A stretch of DNA of 64,000 bases from Salminus brasiliensis (lineage: Eukaryota; Chordata; Actinopteri; Characiformes; Bryconidae), in contig NC_132896.1 of the NCBI RefSeq assembly GCF_030463535.1, positions 20,255,709 to 20,319,708 of the forward strand, written 5' to 3'. A program made the position numbers and the translations under genes. Shown in pieces: positions 42,351 to 54,600 of this stretch (the stretch's first letter is position 1; each line of letters opens with the position of its first letter). Below the pieces are notes generated by a model. That model saw only the letters and a program-made list of their open reading frames with translations, did no database searches and was not told where the DNA came from.

Positions 42351-43343
42351 GGGCGGGACTTTATCTGTAAACAGACTGTCTCTATTTTATGCTTTTATCA
42401 TGGCTCTTTTTGTTGAGGGGCGGAGCTTTATCAGTAAACAGACTCTCTTTTTGTTGAGGGGCGGAGATTTATCTGTAAACAGGCTCTCTTTTTGTTGAGG
42501 GGCGGAGCTTTATCAGTAAACAGACTCTCTTTTTGTTGAGGGCGGAGCTTTATCTGTAAACAGACTCTCTTTTTGTTGAGGGGCGGAGTTTATCAGTAAA
42601 CAGACTCTCTTTTTGTTGAGGGGCGGAGCTTTATCTGTAAACAGACTGGCTCCTTTTCATGAGTTACGGGGCTTTACCCGTAACTGACTGGCTCTTTTTG
42701 TTGAGGGCGGAGCTTTATCTGTAAACAGACTCTCTTTTTGTTGAGGGGCGGAGCTTTATCAGTAAACAGACTCTCTTTTTGTTGAGGGGCGGAGCTTTAT
42801 CTGTAAACAGACTCTCTTTTTGTTGAGGGGCAGAGCTTTATCAGTAAACAGACTGGCTCCTTTTCATGAGTTACGGGGCTTTACCCGTAACTGACTGGCT
42901 CTTTTTGTTGAGGGCGGAGCTTTATCTGTAAACAGACTCTCTTTTTGTTGAGGGGCGGAGCTTTATCAATAAACAGATTTTCTCTTTTTGTTGAGGGGCG
43001 GGCTTTATCTGTAAACAGACTGGCTTTTTTTGATGAGGGGCTGGGCTTTATCTATAAACAGACTGGCTCCTCTTGGTGAGTTGGAGGGCTTTTTCTGTAA
43101 ACAGATTGGCTCTTTTTAAAGAGGGGTGGGGCTTTATGTGTAAACAGACTAGCTCTTTTTGATGAGGGGCGGGGCTTTATTCATAAACATACTGGCTCTT
43201 TCTGATGAGGAGACGCGCATTATCCATAAACAGACTGGCTCTTTTTGATGAGGGGCGGGGCTTTATTCATAAACATACTGGCTCTTTTTGATGAGGAGAC
43301 GCGCATTAACCATAAACAGACTGGCTCTTTTTGATGAGGGGCT
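42346..43343. repeat. 42-bp minisatellite with GC-box unit, about 23-24 copies
   Basis: Consensus unit reads GGCTCTTTTTGTTGAGGGGC then GGAGCTTTATCTGTAAACAG ACT. Copies alternate CTG/CAG before TAAACAG. A variant unit (GGCTCCTTTTCATGAGTTAC) recurs at 42648 and 42855, a 207-bp (five-unit) higher-order period, and a two-unit block near the right end is also duplicated. Divergence increases toward 43343. Lies between the ablim3 polyA site and the proposed afap1l1 leader. Confidence 0.95.
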
Positions 43344-43639
43344 ATTATGATTATATTATAAAAGTATGCAAATTTTACAATATTTCTCCTAAATGAACTC
43401 CTACAGGCCCCATGAATGCCGAAGACATACAGTGCACATGGGGCCTATATGTCTTCTGTGTTCTAGCACACCTGATTTAATTCTGAAAAAATAAATAAAT
43501 AACTAAACAAATAAATAAAACTACATTACAGGTGAGTTTCCAATACTGAACTTAATAAACTAATAAAAATTTGTACACCACATCATTAAAAAAGCTTTGT
43601 ACATCACACTGTAGTGTAACAGGACACACCACGAGCACT

Positions 43640-45082
43640 CGTACACAAGAAACAACCTTTTTATTTAAATATAAGATGTACACAGTTTTGCTGAAAGTGT
43701 ACAGACAGATAAATAAAGTTAGATAGGTAGCTGTACTGTTTAAAAAAAAGGGAGAATTAAAAATATGTTCTAACTGTACCCTCCTACCTGACTATGAAGT
43801 TGGTCGAACACTCCATAACATTCTAACGGCAAACAGGCGGTAAACACTACACGCAAAGGCGGAAACACAAAGAGACGTTTTCACCTGTTTGTTTGTGAGG
43901 TCCAAAACTAACGTAATTATACACAGAGCACATAATTATCCCTTGGCTTTATGGACATCACTATTAGGTCCTAATTAAGTGCAATAGTGGTCAGTTCTGT
44001 TATCTGTTGCAATAGTTGGATGTACACTACAAAAATTACACATCGTAAAGGACGCCTTTCTGATTGTCCAAACAATCCATAATCACGTTTATCTTAATAG
44101 AAATGAAGAGCAAATAATGTGGCATATTATATGTGTGCTAACTTAAAGCCATAAAGCAGAAGCTGCTCAGGAAAAACAATAACATGTATGCAAAAAAAAC
44201 AAAACAAAATCCCATCAGAGAGAACTTCAGATGCACACAATGTAACATAGTATCTTGGCAAAAACAAATGCACCATTACCCTCTTATATAACTTCTCTTT
44301 TGTTATAAGCTTTGATATTTCTCTGGAAGATTGCAAGAAATAATGATAAACTAGCCACTGATGCCTACCTCTACCATCACAAAGCCCTATGGATGGTTCG
44401 ACACGTTCTTTAGACTATAATAATAATCCTCTGTTTTTGTGAAGAAAATGTACATTCAGTACTCACTGAGTCTGTACCAACATTAGCATGAGTGCTGCTC
44501 GTTCCCTACTTTCCCTAACTTTTTGTCCATCACACTTTGGTTTCTGTTACGCAAAAGCTTGCATGTTTCCATCAGTCTAACCTATTATTCTGCTTTCGTT
44601 CTGCTGCGTGCCACCATTTGAGCAGCAAAATGGTCCTTAAAGACAAATAAAAGCTAAAGAAAAGATATCAGTGTGTTTACACAAGTGATAAACAATGAAA
44701 AAACATCTCTGATCTCTGTGTCTACATTCTAGTCACTCTGCTGGTGCAAGTTAACCGAAAATATAAGGCAAAATCTTTACATCCGATTCCTCATTCCTGC
44801 CATTCAGAAATAGAAAAGAAAGCCTATTAAAGCAACACTTTAAACAAAGAACCAAATACGACCTCAAGTCTTCCTCATTATTCTGAGTTCTCGCTCTCCT
44901 TTTCTCTCACAGATCCTGGTCCGTTTAATACTAAGTATGTGCCTGTCACATGTCCAGTGGCACAGTGCTTCTGTTGTCCATTTGGAGTACGAGTGTGTGT
45001 GTGTGTCGTGAGGAGGCAGTATCTGTTTGGCTGGGTTTGGACAGGTGAGCAGCTCTCTGTCTCTGCATGTAGAGCAGGAACA
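43640..45082 (-). other. ablim3: ablim3 3' UTR
   Basis: About 1.4 kb with no recognised interspersed repeat, in contrast to the surrounding DNA, from the TAG to an AATAAA on the minus strand at 43660-43665. The cleavage point near 43640 is inferred. Confidence 0.6.
43660..43665 (-). terminator. Polyadenylation signal AATAAA of ablim3
   Basis: Canonical hexamer (plus strand TTTATT) 1.4 kb after the stop codon. Other A/T-rich hexamers exist in the interval, so the choice is tentative. Confidence 0.45.
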
Positions 45083-45196
45083 CTAGAACAGCCTGGCTTG
45101 CTTCTTCATCTCGTTCCTCTTCCACAGTGCCAGCCGGTCGAATTCGGCCATGGTCATCCCAAACACCTGGTAGAACTCCTCAGGAGAGAGATGCCT
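45083..45196 (-). CDS. ablim3: ablim3 terminal coding exon (villin headpiece, F-actin binding)
   Basis: Encodes [37 protein letters not shown] and TAG. The buried Phe residues and the KKxxxLF end of the headpiece are intact, so actin binding should be retained. Acceptor CCATTCCAG. Confidence 0.95.
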   Translation of the reverse strand, partial: RHLSPEEFYQVFGMTMAEFDRLALWKRNEMKKQARLF

Positions 45197-48100
45197 CTGG
45201 AATGGGGGGATAATCAGAAGAGAATGCATTAAAGCTAGGGGCAGGAAAACAAGGGGGAACCAGCTTGGTAATACCTGGCAATTAACAGGTGAGTTAAATC
45301 AGTGCTTGAGAAGGAGACCCTCCAGGTTCTGTAACTCTCCCCTCCTGATTTAAGTGATGCTTCAGCCAAAAATCACAATGCATGATTTCACAATTTCCTT
45401 TACACCAAATGTAGTTGCTCAGAAATATGATTGATGTCCTGGTTACTTCCTGGAGATTAGTCACTAACGAGTCATAGGAGTTTTTGGGAGCCACTAGTCA
45501 TGCCTAAAACACACATCACATCAAGTTGTAATGTAAATGAATATCACTTCCACAACTAATGTGCCATTTGGCCCTTGTAACACTTTAGAGATAACTTATA
45601 TATACAATATTAATCTAGAAATTTTAAAAAGGTTCAAACATCTCAGGAACAATATTATCTATTTCTTGTCAAAGGTTTTTTTTATGCTTACTGTGTCTTA
45701 AATTAATAACAGGGTTAAAAGTAACACACTTAGGGTTGGTTTTAGCAAAGAATCAGCAAATACATAAAATGTGTTTAACTGCCATGGCAATGGGTCTTTT
45801 AAGTTGTAATTAGGGTAACGGTTGTTCTTTCAAATAAAGTTAGCCAGTCAATATCAAAACATAATTAAAAAAGAGGAAACATGAATAAGTGAAATTCTTT
45901 GTGTCTTCCCAGGATCTTCAGACACTTCAAGCAAAGCAATGTATTTGTTTAAGTGTATCGAGGAAGTGAGGTAACTCTGCATGAAATGTTCCACAATAAG
46001 GGCAATGTGCTAAAAGATAACTCACCTCCAATCTGGCCCTGTCTGCATCCTTCGGTAAGCGGTTCCGCCCCCTGGTGGTCACAATCAGGGCTTCGTAGGG
46101 GTAAACCTGTAATGACAGGCAATTAAACAGGCAGTAAACAGCAGTGAATTTAAAATGTTGTTTGATTTGACTGACTTAACAGGAAAGCAGACTCTTTGTA
46201 ACTCTTTCTATTTGTAAAAATAGAAAGCAAACAGTAGTGAATTTAAGAGGATCTTTGTTTGTCTTTTCTAATGTTTGCACAGCTACATTTTCCAGTTGTT
46301 GACTGTGTATCTGTGTACTGGGACATACAGTTACAGCCACATTCAGAAAGATGAAGGACTCAGAGCATACGGTCAGCCAAACTGCATGGGTACAGTTCAT
46401 TGCTCAAGGCAAAATACAGGGGTTGATAGAATAAAAGTATGTGCTGACTTATTTCACACCTGTCATCAGAGCTGGGTACTTGCCTTGGAGCGTTGAGTGT
46501 TGCTTGCCTGCTATCAGCACAGGGAATATTACTCTTCATCTCCGGCAGAGTCAGCCCAGAAATTCTGGCTGTAACAACTGCGCTACAGACCAAAATGAAC
46601 ACATGGTCTGTTTATACGTTTTATTGGACTTCTATGTACTGGAATTTAGTCCATTACAAAATCTTATTGTCAAAATGCTTTATTGATAACATAATTGACA
46701 GTGACAGCCCTGCTATACAGTGGCTCTCCACATCTGTGGAACTGAAAAGTTGGGTATTGTTTACAGGATGTGGGACCCTCAATGCCCCCCCCCCTCCGGG
46801 TTCCTCTTATGACAGCGAAACAAAATCGCCCCAAATCTCATTGCAACCCCATAACATAGTAGCTGTGACAAAGACAGGAAGCTGCCTCAGGCTAGACAGT
46901 TACATTCTTGCCCAGAGGTCACACAGACCCGTGCCCCTGCTGCGACCCCCTGGCAGTCCTGCAGTCCCCCGGCCCCATGGGGACTGGCCAGGGAAGCTGT
47001 CTGTGGCCTTATGACCTGGAAGCACTGATTTCTCCTCTCACTGGTTTACTTCTCTTCTGTCCAGCAGGACACTGCTTTGACCCCACAGAGTACTGTAAAC
47101 CCAGAGCTGTTGCTCAGAGACGGTGTGTGTTCAGGATGGTTTCGCACACACACAGTCACACTCACCTTGTATTCTGCAGGAGAAAAAAGAAAAGAAACAT
47201 AAACACACACTCTGTGAGCTGCTGTTTATGACAGCAATTTCCCACCCTAACATTACATGAAAATGAGTATAATTTAGCAGCTTAGCTAATGCCACAACAA
47301 AGCTGCTACAACTAACCTCTGATTCCCCAGTTGACTGCATTGCTGCTGTCATACTGAAAGTAGTCCGCATCCTGCTGCTGGAAAACAAACATTATTACGA
47401 GACAATTATAGTTAAGCCGACTTCATGAGTTTTGAATATGCTACAGGCTAAACGTCAGCCATGTTTATTTCACTGTTGGTATGTAAAAGTCTTACCCTGT
47501 GTATTCCATTCCTGCCATACCCTGGTAGAGACGCTGATTTGGATATGTAGTCTGAACACAGGAAGAACAACACACAAAACAAATGTCATCCACATCGGCT
47601 CATTTTACAGCATTTAAATGCAGTACTGGACACTAGAGGGCGCTGGTGGCAAAGCAAACGACTCTCTCACACTGTCACTGAACCCTTGTCTCAGCTTACA
47701 GCTCCCACATTTCCTAAACAGAGCCTTCATGCCCCCACTGGTGTAAATCCCCAGCTGAATTCTGTAGACCTCCACCAGGTGATCAAACATGACCTGCTTT
47801 TATTCTAATGCTGACACTCTCCCACTAAATCTGCTCCACTTCTGGCCTCTTCCGCTGAACAGATGCATCGAGTAAAGATGAGCAGTCACTCACCGTTTTC
47901 GGCTGGATAGGGTGCCTGAGGAGCTGCAAAAGAAGAGAGAAATATGATGCTTCACTACACTGTTCATCAGAATTATACCATACTGACAGATAAACCAAGT
48001 GTTTACAGACAAAAGAAGGTAATTTGTAGTAAGTGGAGTAAACCAGAGAGAAAGGGTACAGCTGTTACTGCATGTGATTCAGTGTCTTGTACAGTTGAAC

Positions 48101-51100
48101 AAAGCTGAACCCTGACAGCTCTCTGTCTCAGTACAGTGATGTGTACAGTGAGGCTGTGGTTAAACAATCATAGCTGGAAGCGAGCAGCCTACCAGGCCCA
48201 CAAAGAGCACACATCAAAGAACTCAATTTAAAACTGGTCAACAAGAGGAAAAAACAAATGGAGAGAGGGAAAGAGAGAGAGAGACAGGGAAAGATGGAGA
48301 AGCAGATTAACAGGCTTGCCAGGGAGAAATACAGGGATGTAGGCAAACAAGAGCACAGCATGGCTTCCAAATAATTGGATGGAAATACACAATTACTCAG
48401 TTTCAAATGAATGACAAGGAGCGTAAAAATAAGGGGAAGTGGTTAGAAGGGGTTAGGAGTAGCATCCAATATGTAGTTGTGTCAATACATATCTAAACAG
48501 TGATGATTTTTCTTATGTTGTATCTGTGCAGCACCATAATGGATTCAAAATTAAGCAATCAAGGTCTGGAGCTGATTCCAAGTGCTGAATTTGTATTTGG
48601 TAGTTGTTTTGGGGAACTCATAAAATACGGTTTAAAAATTGTGTCACTGTCCAAATACTTCTAGACCCCACTGTAATATGTTTGAGGAAACTCCTTCTAG
48701 GAAAAGCAGCATACAGCTGCTTTAAGTTAACCCATTGCTGACACAGATGTGCAAATGCAAACACACGTACAGCTTGTCTAGTCCCTGTAGAGATGTACTG
48801 CCAATAGAATAGAACTCTCTAGTGCAGATAAACATGAAACTATTAGCCATCTCTATTGTCAGGCTGGCACTGAGCTAAGTAGCAGTGAAACTGTGTTCTC
48901 TGGAATGATGGTGCTTCATCTAATACTTCTGGCATCACAGAAGTATTATGGGGAGATGGGGAATTGGGGATGGGGTGGAGTGGTGGTCATCCAACATCCT
49001 GACCCCACTAACACACTTGTCACTGAATGCAATCAAATCTTCACAGCAATGCTCCAAAATCTAGTAGAAAGCCTTCCCTAGACTGTTAATCCGAAACAAG
49101 CAGAATAGCCTAATTTTCAATACTCTTGCTGTCAATAATGAATAAGCAGGTGTCCCAATACTTTTGTCCATACAGTGTATGTACGTTCCTTTCATCACTT
49201 TCTTAATCTCATTCATTAATAAAGTAGGACTGTCTTTGATCTCCAGATGGCACTTAAAACTGATTCGTTTTAAATGAGTTAATGTTCAGCTCATTTCTTT
49301 GAGCTGAAGATTCATTGGAAAAATGTAACCACTCCTCTGACACCTCCTCCTCCTCCTGCTCCGGGCTCTGGCGTACATCCAGATGTCTGAGCACAAATGG
49401 GAATCTTCTTTTCCGTATAAAACTTGACCCGGATATTCTTTAGCACATCCTTTCTTCTGGTTTGTGTAATTGTAGAAAATGTAAGTGTGCACTGAGGTGC
49501 CAGTTTATTGGGCGGTTTATCACATACACACACACCTAGCACATTAAATAGATGCCATGTGAATGTGTACAATTGCTGACTGTTCCTACACAATTTATCC
49601 GGCACCCTCTACCCTGTCCGTCAATGGAAAGGAGCCACCATATGCCACCACAGCTGTCCAGATATTATTTGGGCGATGGACCAAGTGTACAAGAGTGAGA
49701 GAGATGACAAGAGTATACTTGTGTGTGAATACTGATAAAAAAAAAACAATCAGCCAGTGTAGTGTTGCTGAAATTTTTAAAAACCTCAGATGAAGAGAAC
49801 TTGAATTCAGAGTCCTGTGATTTACATAATCTCTGGTTATTGGTTTGTAATTACTTGCAGGTTTAAAACTGGGTGGCAAATCTATTATACACTATATAGA
49901 CAAATGTATTGGGACACCTGCTCATTCATTGATTCTTTTAAATCAAAATTCAAAGAGTTTATACCGCATTTGTTGGTGTCACTGTCTCTACTGTCCAGGG
50001 AAAGCTTTCTGCTAAATTGTGGAGCATTGCTGTGGAGATTTTGATTGCATTTAGCGACAAGACTGTTAGTGAGGTCATGATGTTGAAGGACCACCACCCT
50101 AACCTACTTCATCCCCAACTCCCCAACACATCCCACCAGCATTCCAGGGAGCACCATTTTCCATAGAACACAGTCTCAATGCTTCACAGCCCAATGCTGG
50201 GGGGCTTTATACCCCTCTAGCCCTTGCCTGGCATTAGGCATGGTGCCAATAGGTCCATGTTTATCTGCTCCAGAGAGTCCTATTCTATGGGCCATACTTC
50301 TCAACAGGGAGTAGACAAGCTGTGTCAACAATGGGTGCAATTTAAAGTAGTTGAACGTATTCATTAGAAGGAATGTCCACAAACATTTGGATGTATAGTG
50401 GATATACAAGGAATATAAACGAAAATGCTCTGTTATCTACGAGTGATTACAAAATCCAAGACTGGAAATTTAATTAAAGGTCTGGACAGAATGCACCTGG
50501 GACTAGAAGTTAATGACCACAAGTTGAGAAATGTGCTATAACTGAACATCTGAAAGGTTGTGTCACACCCCAGCAACACCTCTATGAATTATACACTTAT
50601 AGCAGCACCACACATTCTACCATGCCACTACTCCAGTCACTGCTGTTCCTAGAATGTTCTGCCATAATACTTGGACCCATGTTCATAAAACCTCTCAGAA
50701 CCTCTCAGTTAACCTACTTAGAATCAGAACCACTCTCTTTACAGTGATCTTTACAGCTGACAGCACTCTGGGTCTATAGTGGTCCTATGATGGGCCTTTT
50801 TCACTGATGGCTGACAAACAGCAGCAACAGTTGAACTACAGTCGGCAGGTGTAAACCTCCAAATGAAGGTAAGTAGAAGGTAGATGTTGTCATTCACATG
50901 TCTCCTTTACACTCTCTTTGCTTCTCATCAACCACACGCTTCACAAGACCCTCTCTATCTCTCTCTCTGTACCCCTCCTCACTCTCTCCTCATATCTGGG
51001 CCCTCGATTCGCCACGATGAGCGGACAATAGCTTTCCGTCTCTTACTGCTGGGGAAAGGGACACCCAGCGGCTGTTTCACATGTAAGGGGGCACAGTTAC

Positions 51101-51285
51101 TGCAAGGAGGGAAACATGACGAAAGCAGGGCTATGGACATGCTGGAGAAAGGGAGGACAATAGATAAAGAAAGAGAGAGTGAGAGTGAGAGAGAAAGGGA
51201 GGGAAAAATTCCAGCTGCTTTGTGCAGCTCCCCATGAGAGACACCAAAATAGAAATGAGGAGAGCAGCCTGCACACACGTGCAAG

Positions 51286-51349
<64 letters not shown>

Positions 51350-51580
51350 GAGAGTACGAGAAGGAGGCAGAGACAAAGAGAGATAGAGAAAGAGAGAGAG
51401 TGCATGAGAAAGAGAAATAAAAATACGGACATAGAACGAGAGAGAGTACAGAAAATGGAGTATACTCAGTCAAACATATACCAAATGGTTTGTGTTTGAG
51501 TGTAAATGGGTCAGAGCCCACCACAGAATAACTGCTGTACTAGAAAGGAAACCACTGTTAAAACAGTTACTACATTCTCA

Positions 51581-51626
<46 letters not shown>

Positions 51627-54600
51627 TTATCTCTCCCCCCTCCCCCTTTTTCCTCCCAGGGTAGCGGGGTGGTAACAAACAAAGCAAAATGCGCATTTTC
51701 TGCTTCATTGCTTCAGGTACGGAAAGGTCACTCACTATACTGTACGTGTAAGAACGAGACACTGTGCTGAGAGAGGGAGAGGGAGAGAAGAGATGTGACA
51801 GGGGACACCCATTCTCTTGTAGAAGAGCTGGGTTTACTCTCCAGTAACTCCGACCGTGAGATGGCTCAGAGCCATGCTTCCATCGACAGCAGCAGATTCA
51901 ACCACACATCTGTACAGCTGATCTGTACACTGAATCACCACCATGCTAAAGTAACACAGCACTCACTGCACCTGTAATATTCCTACTGTTTCTCCCAAGA
52001 GTGCACCACTTGCGGGAAATTTCCACAACAATGGAAAATCAGCTCCATGTCTCCGTGACATCATGCCAACATCATGAAATAACATAAAAATAAAATAACC
52101 TCTTTATATGTCTGTCATAAGAAAACCTGATTTGTCCAATGCCAGCGGGTTTTTTATATCTTGTGAACATTTCACATGCAAATTGTCTTGAAAAGATTAT
52201 TATTCAGATATTAATCTTGAACAATTAAATCCAAAATGAGGGCCCTGACTGATGCTTTAGAGTAAGAATTTTGAATATTTACTGAATAATAAGTACTCAC
52301 TGAATGATGGAGCTCTGATGAATCAGCTGATAGATGGCCCTGCCATCCGGAAAGAGCAAGGCCAAAATCTGGCTCCGGCTCCAGATGGCAGGCAGCATGA
52401 CATGAGATTCAAACCAGTAACCCTAAGGTCATAGTGGCAGCACCTTAGTCGGCTGGACCACTCACCCAACTTTTAAAGTATTTTGTTAAAAAAAATTTAG
52501 TGTACTTTTAAAAATAGATTAGTAAATATGATAAGAAAGGCTTTTACACTCTGTACAATAACTAATTAATTAACCATGGTAAAATCACTAATGCATGACT
52601 TTAAAGGATTACTGCTTTTAAAAAAAAAGGTGTAGAATACAACATAAGAAAATATTCCAACATTCAATAAATCATTTATTATTGATAGTAGTTGCAATAA
52701 AGAGTTCTTCTGTGTAATTTAGTTTGCTATGAATAGACAATGATTGCCAAGCAACACAATATTGAAACACTACTATGAAACTAATATGTAAGGTATGTTG
52801 GTGTGTAGTACGGCCAGAATAACTGATGTATGTAACCACCAATGAGAGTATAGGGGCTCAACAGATGTTAAGAATTTTTTCCTTCTCCTCGCAAGCTATC
52901 ATTTTGGAGATATCAGGTTTTTTTAATGACAGCGATGATTTGCTCCTCTAACACCCCCTGTGTGGCAGCAAAGGTTTTAAGGCAAGGGTGATAATAGCAG
53001 CCTGTGTCACGGTGCTGTCCATGTTTATCCAGCCCCTGATGACACAGATGACACAGCAAAGCATAGACAGCGGCCCTGCCTCCCTCCCCTGCGGCGCGGC
53101 ACTCACAGCCGTTGATGGTGTTGTTGTAGCTCATGCTGTGCAGAGTCTCCTTGCTGCCGCTGCGGGAATTCCGTGCGCTACCCCAGGGGTCGTTGTCATA
53201 GGAACCGGAGCGGGCTTTCATCTCCTCCTTCAGGATCATCCTGCCGATCCCACCCTGGATCTGAGAGGAAAAGAGATAGAGGCAAAGGGAGAGAGCATGC
53301 TGATCTATGTGTGGATGTCTAGAAAGTTAGTAAAGCAAGAGAAAGTGGGGCAGCATGCCTTCATTACTCAAGGCGATAAGAGCATTTGAAGACTGCTTGT
53401 TAGATTTGTTTTTTTTAGGTTTGCTCGTCTCAGAGATAAAAAAAGAGATTGTAATCGACCATTAATCACAGAAAAAATTAAGAAAACATTATATGGACAC
53501 ATTACCAGTTACCCTCGCAATGTGACAGGACATATAGTGAGTGAAACAGAGAAAGAGAGCGAGAAAGAGAAGCATACTCTTTGAAGGCCATGATTCCAGC
53601 CATCTTCCTCCCCTCCTGACGAGAATCTTCTCCGAGGAACCCGTAAAGCTGTGGAAGGCAGAGAAAGAAAGTGAAGGAGAGACAGAGAGTGCCAGAGAAA
53701 AGCAGTGAGCGTTTAAACACCTTTCAAGAAGACAAAACAAGCGACCGTCTATTAAAGTTTAAATCAGTATCCTGAGCTTCAGGGTCCTTCAGGGTCATTG
53801 GTTTGTACACAAAGAAAGCAACAGTGAAGCAGAATGAGAAAATCAATCTGAGCCTCCCTATCAGGGTATAATCTCTTATTATTTAAGAGCCTGCACCCTC
53901 TGAGGTTTTGTACAGCACAGCTGGAGAAGATCAAAGTGTTCCGACGCTCGGAAACACAGTGTAGCTACCGCAGTTACCATTCATTTCTGCCCAGCCTTTT
54001 CCACATTTACACAAAATGGATTCGGATAAACGGATGTCTGCAATGTCTGCATTACATCAGCGGAGCATGTGTCACCTACATTTGGGGGAGCTGGTGTACT
54101 GGTAGTATTCAGTTTGCGAGTGCTGGTAGTGCTCGGGTGAATAGGCTGTTGACAACTTGGAGGACTGGAGGAGATCTTCACTCGTCTTACTTTTGGTGGC
54201 TGTGTTGTGATTGTCTGCACACAGAGGAGATTGAGGGGGAACTCATTATGGTTAGGAAAGCATACCAGGACAACCTTAAAAGGAATCCTCCAGCATTTTT
54301 CAGATCTATTAGATACCACAGGCAGCAATAGTGATTCAAAATGTAACTAAAAAAAACAAACAAACAGAAAATGACTCTTTGTCCTCCAAACGGATCAATC
54401 ATTCCTCAGACACAAAAAGCATGATTCCAAAGAGAAAACAGTGGCACTCAAAAATAAATACAATAAAAATACTTCAAGTATCAAGTAAAAATAAAATGAC
54501 TACAACAAATGGTACAATGTATTATAATGTTACAATATTTCTGAATATTCTGCTATTACACATAATTAGGGATGTGCTGAATGAACTCAAAGGAACAGTA

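Larger units (their letters stand above)
47924..53106 (-). other. ablim3 intron (5.2 kb)
   Basis: No exon candidates with both splice sites and an abLIM-like frame. Contains three MITE copies, long GA and CT tracts and a SINE. 50410-51150 shows nothing nameable. Confidence 0.6.

Noticed and set aside
42346..43343. CRISPR-like array (regular repeats)
   Set aside because: Units are contiguous with no unique spacers and the genome is eukaryotic; it is a minisatellite.
46493..47014. 173-codon open frame on the plus strand
   Set aside because: Antisense to an ablim3 intron, no domain, no initiation context; not conserved-looking.
50979..51524. 181-codon open frame (serine/leucine repeats) on the minus strand
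   Set aside because: Produced entirely by the GA/CT tract.
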